From assembly GCF_000189635.1 (NCBI RefSeq), contig NW_002476426.1, positions 1,550,001-1,614,000 on the forward strand: DNA of 64,000 nucleotides, in the 5' to 3' direction. This stretch comes from Tetrahymena thermophila SB210. Its lineage: Eukaryota > Ciliophora > Oligohymenophorea > Hymenostomatida > Tetrahymenidae. Under the pieces are notes generated by a model that searched no databases, was not told the DNA's origin, and saw nothing but the letters and a program-made list of their open reading frames with translations. Shown one piece after another: positions 13,236 through 25,097 of this stretch. Numbering within the stretch: position 1 is the stretch's first letter; each line of letters begins with the position of its first letter. Both the position numbers and the translations under genes were made by a program.

Positions 13236-14519
13236 ATGACTTTCGGTGCCTTTGATCAAACTAAAGACTAAATTATGCAAGATGTCTTATATATATTAGA
13301 CAACATTAGAAAGGATAGATCTTTCTTAAACAAGCACTTCTAGAATTCAATCAACAATTACTTCTTAGAAGACTATGCTGGATACTTCTTAAAGGAATAC
13401 TTAAATATGCCTAGAGCAAAGGATATTACTAAATACGTTTAAAATAAATATATGGATTTAAAGGGAACTAAATACATGAAACTCATGTATGGTTACATCC
13501 AAGAATTAAAGGAAGCTAATCAAATCAATCAATTTATGAATTTACTTTTAGCTAATATGCAATCAGAATCATATGACAATGATAAAACCTCTAAAGAATG
13601 GTAAAGCAATGTCTGGAAGAGAGCATTCTCTCTTTTTGTTCATCATTTCTGCCTTTAGGAATATGACCAACTCAAGGGTATTTTTGAAATTTGGAACTCA
13701 CTCTTCCCTCGCAGCAAGATTCTTAGAAAGAGATAAGAAAATGTTAATCACAGACCCAAAGAATTCTAAGAATAGGAAATTGATAATGTTAGAATTACAA
13801 AGAATCAAAACAAAAATTCTCAATAAAAGTAAATTACTCCTGCATAAGAATAGGCCATCTTCAATCTCAACCAAAGCTTCTTCGGTAATGATTTCAAGAA
13901 TGGTATGTTCTTCCCTAACTAAAAATCTGAATACCACATTAAGTAATAATACGATTACTACGTTGTCCCTTAACAATAACAACAATAAAATTAATAATAA
14001 CAATACAATTAATACAACACATAATATTCTAACTAAAACCAATAAAAACAAATTGACAATTAAATCTTCGAAGATCAAATGGATATTAACTTCGATTAAC
14101 CTTAATAAGAAGATAATATTAATGATTTCTTCACTAATATTCCTGAAGATTTAGTATAAAAAGCTGAAGATACCTCAAGCCCCATCAGCTCTGCTCCCTA
14201 AACCATGAATAACTTTAATGAAAATTAATATGATTAAATAATTGAATAACAACAATTATAATAATAACAATAACTTTAGTAATAATAATTACCTTCCCTT
14301 TCAAGAAACAACTCATTCAAATTCCTATAATAATAAATAAATTATAACAATTAAATTTCTTAATAAATAGGTGATAACTAATTTAACTTATTCTAAAATA
14401 ATGACGAAACTTATTAATAAAACAATCAATATATCTACAGCTTTAATAATTAAGAAAATTCATATGTTGACTATAATTCCTATTACTACAATTCTAATTT
14501 CTAACAAAACTACGCTTGA
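13236..14519 (+). CDS. CID-like N-terminal domain protein with Gln-rich tail, 427 aa
   Basis: Single exon, ATG 13236 to TGA 14517-14519, open only with TAA/TAG=Gln. Residues 1-170 are well-ordered and rich in aromatic and charged residues: DVLYILDNIRKDRSFLNKHF, then LMYGYIQELKEAN, then VWKRAFSLFVHHF and GIFEIWNSLFPRSKILRKR. The helix pattern and the final W-x-x-x-FP helix resemble the RNA polymerase II CTD-interacting domain of Pcf11/Nrd1/SCAF-type factors; this is inference from pattern only. From about residue 190 the protein turns into poly-Gln, Asn and Tyr, encoded by mixed TAA/CAA codons. The start has a good A-rich context (AAAAATGAC). The diverged paralogue at 4060-5806 conserves the N-terminal domain, which supports both models. 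Confidence 0.7.
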
Positions 14520-16129
14520 AAACGCACTAAAGCATCACATAGATAGATACATACAATTAATTAAAAAATTAATCACCTTCTTTATATCTTAATCCTTTCC
14601 CTAACATCTAAAACTTAAATTCTCTTCAATATATCTATAGTTATTAATATTTATAAACTCTGTAATAAATCTTTGAGCTTTATATTTTGTCTCTTACTAA
14701 CTAATATTATCACTAATTTAATTCAACTTCATTCATTTTTTTATTTCATCCTCCATTTTCTTAATTATAATTCACTAAAGTATTTGAAATAAATATCAAA
14801 CAAAACATCTTTTAATATCAATTAAATAAAAATTCTCTATAAAAAATGGGATCATTACTCTTAAATAATAGATTTTTTTAATCATCAAAACGTTTGAAAG
14901 GACTAAAAAAATCAGAAATAAAAATTTTATTCCATTTATTTAATGCTTAATATATAAACCTTGTCATTGAGTCTTAAATTATTATTGGCAAGTATTTATA
15001 ATATCAAGATATTTAATGTAACCATATTTACTAATCGTAAATTTTTGCTTTAACTATAATAAGAAAAATATCCTTTTGCCTTAAAATTTTTTTTCAGGTT
15101 GAATGAACGAACTATCAAAAATATTAATTTATTAAATTAAATTCATGCAAATTTGCTTAATAACTTCAAATTGAAATAAAAGGTCAAAATCTATTTTATG
15201 CCAAAGTGTAAAAAGCTCCTAGGAATTAAGAAAATTAAGCTAATGACTATCTATGTTCTTTTTGACAGATCTATTTAACAAAATTGTTATAAATATTTTT
15301 TTCGTTTTTAAAAAAATTAATAATAATTGCTTTCCATGCATAATCAACTTACTGAACAGAAAAAAATATTGTAAAAAAAATTATAAGTTACTATATATCA
15401 ACTTTAAATCCATATAAAATAAATGGTCATATAATAAATGGATAAAGGGAAGTCTTATGAAGAGGTTTATATCTTTAATTTTCATTTAAGTATTAAAAAA
15501 AATTATATCCAATTAAAATTGTAACCGGTTATAGGATAGTTGAATAATGGTAATTAAATAAAATCTAAATTAAAAATATAAAAATTGCCAAATTACTTAC
15601 AAGCCCGTTTAAAATTTTGCAAAAATTGAGTAATATTTCAAGTAAATAGTATAAATTCATTAAATAATTTAAATTTTATTTATTCCATCCAGTACTTACA
15701 TAAAAAATTACAAACATTACTTAAAACTTGCCATCAATATAATCACAAACGAAATCCATATATGATAATAAAAAAATACTAAATATATCTTTCTTTTAGC
15801 ATTCTGAAAGAAAAAGAACTCTAACATTTAAAAGTAATTATACATCCAAATAATTTAGATTTGTAATTAATTTGAATATGAAAAAATATTTTTCGCAAAC
15901 AAATATCTTAAAGAAAGAATATTTGATGAAAAATACTAGTAAAGATAAATTGCTAATTAGTTAGGTAGTTACACAGATAGATAGATTGATAGATAGATAG
16001 ATATGTTTTCTAATTAAAATTAATAATTTGTTAAAATTACAATTATTAGTATTATATAAAAGAAATTAAATTTATCGACCTAATTTAATATAAATTTTAA
16101 TCATTCGTTCACTAAGTTGTTTTTTTTGT
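14520..16129. other. Intergenic between convergent genes
   Basis: 3' flanks of the plus-strand gene ending at 14519 and of pantothenate kinase ending at 16130. AT-rich, with a GATA microsatellite at 15975-16004. No gene, tRNA or structured RNA was recognised. Confidence 0.6.
15975..16004. repeat. GATA microsatellite
   Basis: Seven GATA-type units, one of them changed to GATT, in intergenic DNA. A shorter run of the same motif occurs at 22021-22034. Confidence 0.85.
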
Positions 16130-17858
16130 TCATTCTTACTTTACTTATTATGTATTTAATTCACTTATTAACTATAACTTTTTTTGTTATTTTAAGGTAA
16201 ACCCTTAGAAAAATGACCCCAGAGCACCAATAAATCCATCGTGCTTTACAAAGAAAGCCTGTTATTATGTTCGAATATTTAGATTATTTTTAATAATGTC
16301 AAATTTTTACTTTTCTTTGGTTGTTTGCATCTTCGTTTTAGTTAAAGAACTCTATTGCAGTATTTATACAGTCCATAGTATCTTAATGATTTCTTACGAA
16401 GTTACCTGCGAAAATTATGCTTTTTTTAAGAAATTCATAAATTTAGGATAAGATAAAATTGGATTTGTTTGTAAGCTTACTTGTTGATTCCCTCTAATTT
16501 TGATTAAATAAAAGCTATTTAGCTTAAATTAAATGACGCCATCAAGAGCATGCTTTTAACTAAGTCATTTTTACTGATAATTTTAATTTGATAAAATAAA
16601 TTAACATCATTAAAGTCTTAAATAAATAAATAATCAATTACTTAACATCTTCGCCTTCTTTAAGTTTCGCAGACATTTTACCCATACTATTAAATAAGAA
16701 TATATCTAAATAAATTCTTTCTCCATTAATTTTATTTATACCTCACACATAGCGCATCACCATGAATATCTTCAGGTGGCACCACTTGTCCATAAATATC
16801 ATTTGCATATAAATCCACGTTTCTATTATCACCTTAATTACTCATTTCTAGTAATTTATCAAAATTTCTTTCTCCTGTAAGTAAATGGGTAATTCCCAAA
16901 AAGAATCCTGATTTTTATAAATTAATATAAATAATTTAATTAAAAAATATTTTTGCTTTTTTCATATTTTAAATAAAATTCATATTCAATTTATACCTCC
17001 TCCTATACTAGTTCCATTTACTCTTGTAAAAACTCCTTCTCCCTCAAATTTAATCATACTTACTCCACTTCCAATATTTATAAGTACAAATGGGAATAAC
17101 CCTCCTTGTCCTTTAAAAAAATCTTTTCCTTTTTACTTGCTAAAGTTAAATATAGAGTCATTAGGAGAGAGCTACTCCAACAATTAGAAGCCCATCTTAA
17201 GTGATTCGAATTCTTGTACTTTAATAACATTTACTTTCAGTCTTTCTTAGAAAAGTTCATCGAATTTATGAGCTCCACCTCCAGTGATGTAAAATTCCTT
17301 AGTAATGAAATTCATATCAAGAGCTATAAATAAATATTAATTAAAAAATATAATCAATCACTCTCTCTAATACTATTTTATTGTTTCAAAAAGACAAATA
17401 TCACTTTTAATTATATTTAAGCTTATTAAAAACCTAAAGCTATACAAATGTAAATTTTTAAAAGACATTATTTCAACATTAATCAAAGAATTTGCGATTG
17501 ATAAAACTATAAGAATACAGCAAAATAATAAAAAGTAATACATTCAATAAAGTCTATCATATCCTCAACATTTCTTGACTCAAAGGTTTTAAAGTATATA
17601 TCAAATTCTTAATAAGAATTAACTATTTTTTTAATAATAATGTTTTTTATTCAATTTTTCATTTCTGCTTGATTGATTTATTTAATCTTTACTCATCAAA
17701 TGTTCAATATGCTCGAAATCAACTTATGAATTCTTTTTCAATGCAAAACATAGTTTCGCTAAAGTTCCACCTATATCTATACCAATGAAAGGAATCAAAA
17801 ATTCAATTGAAGTTGATTTCTTCCTTCTAATAAATCCTATATCTGTTTCTATGCTCAT
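16130..17858 (-). CDS. PANK: Pantothenate kinase (eukaryotic type II), 371 aa, 8 exons
   Basis: Phosphorylates pantothenate with ATP, the first and usually rate-limiting step of coenzyme A synthesis. Exons: 17858-17693, 17622-17542, 17323-16997, 16907-16742, 16686-16642, 16573-16481, 16419-16311, 16258-16130; all phases agree. Visible motifs in order are the nucleotide-binding start [25 protein letters not shown], the ITGGGAHKF loop, [58 protein letters not shown] and the C-terminal [14 protein letters not shown]. The length equals a typical eukaryotic catalytic core with almost no N-terminal extension, so it is probably cytosolic. The GGG-T-FLG segment reads GGGFFLG here. An alternative in-frame ATG lies at 17906, but 17858 gives the more usual N-terminus. 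Confidence 0.93.
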
Positions 17859-18943
17859 TTTTAAACTTATTTTTATATTAATTAACCTTTGATATTTGTT
17901 TAACAACTTTTTTCTAATTTAAAAGAAAATACTAGGATTTTAATTAAAGATACAGCTATTTAGCCCAAAACTCATTGAATTCAATTACACAAAAAAGAAT
18001 TTTAGAATATAGTTGATGCTTTAAATTAGAACTAAAATCATCAAATATTATTTTTAAATATAATATATACATATATTTACTTCTCTATGACGTAAATACA
18101 TTCAAAGAATTTCCACTTTGATTGCATCAATTATACTGAAACCTGATTATCAAAGCAATACTAGATATTTTTTTATTAATAATTCATCATTCAATCACCA
18201 CTAAATTTTTTTATTATGCTAGAACTTCAATTTACGAGTTAAACAATTAGTATTGAAGAGTACCTAATCATACTTAATCAAAACTACATTAAGTAAATTT
18301 ATTTTAACATAGCCCTTCTTTTTTATTCATATTTATTATTTATTTATTTTTTATCATAATTCTAAAAACTATATTTTATGTTTTATATAAACTAAAAATA
18401 TAATTTAATTTCAAACAAAAGCTGTATTATTTGAGTTATTATATTTAATTTCTTCAATATTATTAAATTATTTTAAAATATACTTGTATTTAGTTAATAT
18501 AAAATAATGTAAAAGAGTATTTTATTTTGAATTAAACTGATCTAGTAATAAGAAAATTTTTTATTTAAATTTAGTATATACTCAATAAAAATACATATAT
18601 GAAGGAGGGATATATTAATTTTCTTAGTATAAATCTATCTATTTTTTGATAATAAAAATGATTTTATTAATACCCATAATTTCTATATACACCACATACC
18701 CTCCCTTCATTAAATTAGAAAGGATAATTTTATTTATTTATTTGATAATTTTTGTCAAGAAATTAATTGAAATAGACTTTACAAATCTAAAAAAAATATA
18801 TACTGAAAGGTAATGAATGATAATAAGCATTATTGAAATATTTTTTTACTTTATATAAAATATAAACAAAATTAAATTGCATAAATTTATAAATCTAATT
18901 GGTTGGTTTTATGAAGAATTCTATATTAAAATATTTATTAATC
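17859..18943. other. Intergenic
   Basis: Lies between pantothenate kinase (its 5' side) and the 3' end of the CFAP97-type gene, both on the minus strand. AT-rich; no coding frame or RNA gene is evident. Confidence 0.6.
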
Positions 18944-20087
18944 TCAAAGTTAAAAATCTATATCATTTCCTTGTCTATTATCTTATAACCTTCCACCAGG
19001 AGTTTTAGGCTTGTTACTATAGTAGGCTTTTTGAGTTTAAAGTAATCAAAAAATAAGATGTTTCTCATTAAAAAAAAAATCAATTTTACCTTAGTTATTA
19101 ATGTTAGGAGTACTTATTTTTCTAACCATAAAATGCTCGTTAGGGTAATTAATTTTAGTAAGCTTTGTATAATCTATTCCTTGTACTATTTTATATATAA
19201 GTAGTTTAGCTCTATTTAAAACGAGTTTTGTTATTAATCAATCAATGAATAAGTTTTTACTTTTAGACTTGCTTCTTAGAATGTTACTTTTGTATTACTC
19301 AAATTTTTTACTTTCTTTCATCCACATTTATTTTCCATAATTTGATTTTTAAGTTGCATTATCTATTCTTTCTATTATTTTCTAATTTATTTTTTTGATA
19401 TATTTAGCAAAAAATGAATTTATATTTATTTAAAGTAAACTGATAATCAGATAAAATTTAATTGTACGTTGTTTTCCTATTTGAGATTTTCTTGATTTCT
19501 TCTTCTTTGATACTCAGCCATGCTTTTTATTGGATATATTTCTTAGGCTAATTTTTTAGGATTCATATTAGATGATTTCTTATCTATTACCATCATTTTC
19601 TCAAGCAACACTTTATTATCATGCTAAATTTTTTAATTTCTCTCTTTTATAAAAATAAATTGTTTAAAATTAGCACTTTTCTTTTTTAAAATAAATTGCA
19701 AGGTTAACATTTTTTTTAATATTCATTTTTTTCTATATTTTTTCTTCATTATATTTGTTATTTTTCTAATTATTTTTAATTCTTACAATTTGTATATTTA
19801 TTGGTCCATTTAGAAAGAGAATGGCTTGGTTACCATGGAGTTCTTGTATCGATAGTAGGTCTTACGCTAGTTAAGCTTTAAAGATGTCTTCTTTGAGCCT
19901 TTTATATTAAAAAAAAATTCATACATTTAATTTGTTAGCTAACTCACTTCAAATATTGATTCAAAAATGATTTTGCTTATTTAAAAAGTAAACATAAATA
20001 AATTAAGATAAAATTGTTTCATTTTACTTCAGTAATCCTTCTTGTAGAGCAAATATCATATGAAGTGCAAGCTAAATTATTCCACAT
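18944..20087 (-). CDS. Small CFAP97/Hemingway-family ciliary protein, 215 aa, 6 exons
   Basis: Exons 20087-20028, 19898-19787, 19643-19468, 19381-19261, 19185-19090 and 19026-18944 join in phase from ATG (context AAAATG) to TGA 18946-18944. After a 20-residue leader comes RPTIDTRTPW, matching the P-x-x-D-T/V-x-x-P element near the N-terminus of CFAP97D-type proteins. Then HDNKVLLEKMMVI and ENNKIIERIDNAT followed by a Lys/Tyr helix (ESKKFEQYKSNILRSKS) give the family core. The C-terminus carries PKTPGGRL. Known members are needed for sperm-flagellum or sensory-cilium axonemes. The in-frame TGA that would follow residue 117 without splicing supports the third intron. It is divergent from the gene at 20761. 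Family call good, precise role unknown. Confidence 0.78.
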
Positions 20088-20760
20088 TTTAATTATACTA
20101 TAATTAATATAAAGCAATTCTAATTTTGCTAATAAATTTAAGTTATTATTTAAAAACCAGATAATAGCTTTTCTTATCTTTTGATTGATTAACTTCTTTT
20201 CAATAGATTTTAGTATTGAATTTAATTAATTAATTGATTTACTAAGATTATATATAAGCTATCTGTTTGAATATTACAAAAATTATACATATAATGAAAC
20301 AACTTAAGAAATCTAATAGAGATTTGTAATCAATTAAAATCACTGAATTTCTTTTAAATGATAAATTAATAGATTTATAGATATTTGATGCTAACAAACA
20401 AAATTCGTATGAAGAATTGAGTCTACCACTCAATCTATTTTAAATTTAATAATTTTTTACTTAAATCAAAAATCAATAAAAATACAAAAATTGAAATAAT
20501 TTTAAATAAATTAAAAATTTATTTTAAGAAATTATTGTTAAATTAAAAATGTATTTTTATTACTAAAATGATTATGAATAATTTTTTTAAATAATTAAAT
20601 TTAGCATTTGATTATCTAGAAACTAAATTCATATTTGGAATATTTTAGGAAATTTCTATCAAAGATAAATCATTCTTCAATTTTTGATAAAAAGTTAAAT
20701 TACAAAAAATTAATTAATATACAAATAATATCAAAATTAGTTGAAAAATTTGGAAAAAAA
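20088..20760. other. Divergent intergenic region
   Basis: Shared 5' region of the CFAP97-type gene (minus) and the membrane protein gene (plus). It holds a perfect 7-bp stem hairpin at 20416-20434. The downstream gene's frame stays open back to about 20600 without an ATG, so its true first exon might lie here. Confidence 0.5.
20416..20434. other. Perfect 7-bp hairpin
   Basis: ATTGAGT and ACTCAAT pair around CTACC in the divergent intergenic region. It may be a regulatory palindrome or chance; no known motif was recognised. Confidence 0.35.
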
Positions 20761-21507
20761 ATGAACGACTTTTTAAAAAATCTAAGGAAAAAGGCTTACG
20801 ATTATAAGAAAAACAATTAGCAAGATATTAATAAGGCAAAAAATGTGTCATATTATTTTTATTAGGAAGTAATGAAGAAAGGAGAAAGCATCAATTAAAA
20901 AATTAGAATGGAAAAAATTTACATCTAATCAAAATATGGAGATTAAATTAAAAATTAGAACTTCAATGCTTTTCATACTAAATGGCTATCTTTCAGAGAT
21001 AAGTATTTAGCTACTTATGCATCAAAAGCTTTACTTAAGCTAAAAGATTTTGGTCCTACAGCCTAAAGATTAATTTAAAATCCGACCTTTTAAAATAAAG
21101 TTCATAGTTTATAATAAAAACTTTAAGAAAAAGGATTAGATTCTTCTAAAGTAAATTAGGTTACTAAAAATGGATATTAATTGTTAAAAAAATAACTAAG
21201 TAGAGCTAATATATTCTTGAGCTAATAAAACTTAAATAAATATTTTTACAATCCCTTAAATTACTGTAGTTAATACATTTTAAAAAATAAATAAAAAGCT
21301 TTTAGAGGTGTACTTTTATTAGTATTTTGTTATGGACTAGGATCTTACATACCTGTAGCAATTAAAGACTACTACTTACAAAAACAATATATTTCTTAGT
21401 ATGCATAACTTTAAATGTAATAAAATTAGCTATAATTAGAATAAGAAAAACTTTAAAATCTATTAAACAAAAAGAACTCTACAAGCTAATAAATTCAATA
21501 ACCTTGA
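20761..21507 (+). CDS. Single-pass membrane protein with C-terminal coiled coil, 248 aa
   Basis: Function unknown. ATG 20761 (A-rich context) to TGA 21505-21507 with many in-frame TAA/TAG. Residues about 1-175 are charged and helical (KAKNVSYYFYQEVMKKGE, ASKALLKLKDFGPTAQRLI). One hydrophobic segment (GVLLLVFCYGLGSYIPVAI) lies at about residues 183-203. It is followed by a Gln/Leu-rich probable coiled coil (QNQLQLEQEKLQNLL). No signal peptide is visible, so the topology suggests a membrane protein anchored near its C-terminus, perhaps mitochondrial or ER. The frame is open for at least 40 further codons upstream without an ATG, so the N-terminus may be longer, with an unseen exon. Confidence 0.62.
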
Positions 21508-22155
21508 ATTTATAACTTCATAAAAATAAATTTCTTTATAAATAATATATATAAATTGTAATAAATAAAGATTTATTATAAAACTAAAATTATTTATTTT
21601 AATAATCGAATTTATTTCTTTTTTAATATATTAAAATAATTTTTTGTAATTTTTGCACTTTGCCATATTTAAAAATAATCTTCACTATCTAATAAAAATG
21701 ATTTAAATAATATTTAACATTAAAAATAATAAAATTAAAGATTAAGTATAAAACATAAATTTATTTTTTTGATATTTTGAATATTTCATAAAAAAATATA
21801 ATTTTAATTAACTATATTTTTAGAAAGATTAACAATAGAAATTTAAACTTGTATAATTATTTTAAATAAAATAAAATGATTGAGTTATGTATATCACATA
21901 ATTTTAGACTTTTAAAATATCAATATAGATGTATTTTTATTTTTACTTTTTTTCTGACTCATGTCTTATAAATTCCATTTTTCTAACTTCGATATTCTGT
22001 CTATCTTTAAAATATCTGTATAGATAGATAGATATAAAAAATTAAATATCGAACAAGTATTATAATTATAATATTTCTAGTAAATTGTTAAAAATATTTT
22101 TCATTTAATTTACATATTTTTCATAAAATATATAAAGTTAAAATAAATCACAAAA
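21508..22155. other. Intergenic between convergent genes
   Basis: 3' flanks of the genes ending at 21507 (plus) and 22156 (minus). AT-rich, with a short GATA run at 22021-22034; nothing else was seen. Confidence 0.6.
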
Positions 22156-22620
22156 TCATTAGTATTTTTTATATAAGCATATTATTAGCACAGTAAAGCC
22201 AAGTAATATAATAGAGTTTTTCATTGCTAAATAACTATATGGGCTAAAACAGGAATAAAGCTGTTAAATAAAAATTTAATATTATGGATGGTCAGAACCA
22301 CAATTTTTTCTAAAGCAAACAATAGACTAGTATTCATTTCTGTTACTTTTATCTTCACATCCTTTGGCACAATTAGCTAAGGATTTAAGAACTATAATAC
22401 ACTTTTCATCAGTTTTTTAGCAAATTTAATCGTTGATTGCTTACTTTACAAGACTTTCATAGCAATTTTCAAAAGAGGTATCTTAATTATAGATTTGAGA
22501 GTCACTATATTACTAGACCGATTCTAATTTATTCAGAGTTTTTATATTCTACTATTCTGCTTAGTTTGAAGCAATTACAACTACTAAAGTAGCCACTAAT
22601 AAGATACTAAAGAATTTCAT
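22156..22620 (-). CDS. Short secreted/membrane Cys-containing protein, 154 aa
   Basis: Function unknown. A single exon from ATG 22620 to TGA 22158-22156. The N-terminus is a clear signal peptide (MKFFSILLVATLVVVIAS, then NQAEQQ). The mature part has seven Cys in the central region (NCYESL, QICQK, EKCII, ANCAKGCED, IVCFRKNC) and one more at LYSCF, suggesting a small disulphide-bonded ectodomain. The last 22 residues include a hydrophobic segment (IILLGFTVLIICLY) before KKYQ, so it is either a type I membrane protein or a GPI-type substrate. Tetrahymena genomes carry many small secreted Cys-rich families of this kind; no named family was recognised. Confidence 0.68.
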
Positions 22621-23196
22621 AAAAAAGGGTTTTTTCTTATAAATTATTAATTTTATAAATATTTATTGATCAGAAAGTGTTTAAAAACTAATTAATACTT
22701 ATCATTTATTTTTTTTTTTAACTTTAAAGAATAAAAGAACACGTTGCAATAAAAATTGTTGCTATTATTTTATCTTTGATATTAAATTTCCACGTTTTGC
22801 ATTTTTTTAGCTGCTAAAACAAGAACATACCATAATATTTCAAAAGGTGCCAACAATAATAGAAAGGAAGTTATCATTTTTTCTTTAAATTTTTTCTAAA
22901 GTTTCAGTAAAATAATTATAATTTATAGGGATAAAAATTAATGATTATTTAAAGCATATCTTTATTTATAAAATAATTTTATGCTTCTTTATTTACTGAT
23001 GTGCTATATAAAACAAAATATTGGATTAAATGTTTTTTAACTTCAACCATACACAAATTTAAAAATATTCTATTTCTGCAAATTAAATCATAAAAAACTT
23101 GAATTTAGTGAGAATATTAATTTGATTAAAAATAATTTTAAGTCATATTGAATGTTAACTTAATGGATTGGATTTAGTATATATTAATATAAATAA
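22621..23196. other. Intergenic
   Basis: 5' flank of the small secreted-protein gene and 3' flank of tandem copy 1. No separate gene was seen. The repeat unit starts within it at about 22950. Confidence 0.55.
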
Positions 23197-24672
23197 TCAG
23201 TAAATATCATATAAATCATAGATAATTTAATTTGGATTGTATTTCATTTCAGGTGATAGATATTTATAAAAGCTTATTATCTATAGGTTTGAGGATACAT
23301 TTTAATACAATTTATTTTTTAAATCTGAAGGTTACATTTTTTCTAATAATTTTTGACTTAAGGTATTAAAAAAAAATCCATTTTATGTTCTTTCCAAGAT
23401 AATCTAAAATAGTTTTTCTTTAATTTTATTAGATTAAGATATTTTAACTAATAATTCAGTCTAAATATCTTTGAAATATATTGCGATTTCTTCGTAAAAG
23501 CATTCTAAATATTCAAAAAATTAGATTTTATTATAGAAAGAAATGTTTTCATTATTTTCAAACTAAGCAATTTATTTTAAAAGAGTCAGTATTTCATTTT
23601 TAAATTTAAGTTTATTAAAGTTTTCTTCCTCATTCTAATTTTAAATAGCTTATTTTCTAAGTTTTAAAGAAATAGCAAAATGCAATTTACTATTCTAATT
23701 TAGGATATTATTAGCTAATTGAATTTGATCTTCTTTTTTTATTTCTATAATTTTTGTTTTAAATGATAGCAAGTATATTTTTTTAAAATCAAAACCTAAT
23801 TGTAATAAAGTCAAAATAATAGTTAAATATGCTAGTATGAATTCTATTTAATGAGAAGAATATTTTTGATGGTCAAATATTTCTTCATAACTAAAGCCTA
23901 TTAGTATTACGCATCTAATAAATTAACTAAAATATGAAGATATTTCAAGGTAAATTTTCTTTTTTGATATTATTTACTAAGCTATTAAAAAGTTATTTGC
24001 TATAAAAAGAGGTATAATTAAAAATAAGTGTTTAAGCTTCAATTTTGGATATTTAACTATTAATAGACCCATAAATATTAACACGGTAATGAATATTTAG
24101 TATATCGCTAGATTAGATCCCAAAGTATCCACGTAGTAACTTAAAGCTGCGATGCTTATATAGTAAGGAAAAAAATTATTGAATATATAGAAAGATAATG
24201 AAGATTTTTTTTTTATTTCTAAAAGTTACAAAGTTATGATTAAAGTAACAACATTTAATGCAAAGAATATGTAGCTGACAATCATGCATACTCTCAAATA
24301 ATAGCTTATTTAATTATCTCTTATAACTCCTGCATAAAAAAAGAAAATAAGCTCTATAAATACTTAAGGAAACACTCTCCATACCAAAAACATCCCTAAA
24401 TAATTTTAATCAAGCATTTTAAATGGATAGTATAGAAAACCAACTGAAAATATGTCTAAAATCCACTAAATTTTGTAAGTATTATTAGATAAGAGAGCAG
24501 TTAAACAAACTAGTTTATCTATACAGAAGATAATGAAATATACAATAAAGTAAGCAAGTGCATTTTTCCCTCTGTTTTCTTACTAAATTATTAGTATAGA
24601 TATAGATGCGCTAAATATACTATTTAAATAATATATTAACAAGCTATAAAAAGCCCATTTTCGACTCTTCAT
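23197..24672 (-). CDS. Multi-pass membrane protein, tandem copy 1 (intact), 491 aa
   Basis: Function unknown. One exon, ATG 24672 to TGA 23199-23197. The N-terminal 300 residues contain about seven or eight hydrophobic segments, for example LIYYLNSIFSASISILII, LAYFIVYFIIFCI, ELIFFFYAGVI, SYIFFALNVVTLIITL, LKHLFLIIPLFIANNFLI and FILAYLTIILTLLQL. The last 170 residues are charged and helical (KKEDQIQLANNILNQ, FYNKIQFFEYLECFYEEIA, SYEEIFDHQ just before the last TM) and end in DLYDIY. The layout of a helical membrane bundle plus a cytosolic helical tail resembles receptors or transporters only loosely, and no signature motif was found. It belongs to a local tandem family with copies at 25098 and 26936. 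Confidence 0.75.
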
Positions 24673-25097
24673 TTTAAATTTTCTTTTCACTCGAATTAGT
24701 TTTTTCTTTCTTTTTTTAAATTTATTATCAAAAAATAAACAAATAACATACACCCAAAACATTAAATCTTTACATTGATTATTAATTTTTTTTTTTTTTT
24801 TTTTCTTAATTTTTTTTGAAAAATTTCAGTAAAAAGGTGAATATTAACTGGGAAGTAAATTAATTAGTATTTATGGCATATCTTCATTTATAAAATAATT
24901 AAATTATCTTTAAATTCGCTAATGTAATGTACAAAATATTGAACTTAATGTTTTTTCATTTCAAACATACACAAATTTATAAATATTTTGTTTCTCCAAA
25001 TTAAGTCAGTAAAAACTTGAATTTAGTGATGAAATAGAAAAATTACTTTAAGTGATCATAAACATTAATTTAAACAATTTAGTGCACATTAATAACT
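24673..25097. other. Spacer between tandem copies
   Basis: 5' flank of copy 1 and 3' flank of copy 2, including a 19-base T run at 24786-24804. Parts align with the equivalent spacers of the other copies. Confidence 0.6.
24786..24804. repeat. T homopolymer, 19 bases
   Basis: An uninterrupted T run upstream of copy 1 of the tandem array. It is the longest homopolymer noticed in the window and a place where assembly length may be unreliable. Confidence 0.85.

Noticed and set aside
13573-14154. Plus-strand reading of 193 aa under the standard code
   Set aside because: It is a shifted frame over the Gln-rich gene at 13236-14519; the true frame is open only when TAA/TAG are read as Gln and continues the conserved paralogue domain.
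20248-20433. Minus-strand frame of about 60 aa between the divergent genes
   Set aside because: It has no ATG start, an intergenic AT composition, and contains the hairpin at 20416-20434.
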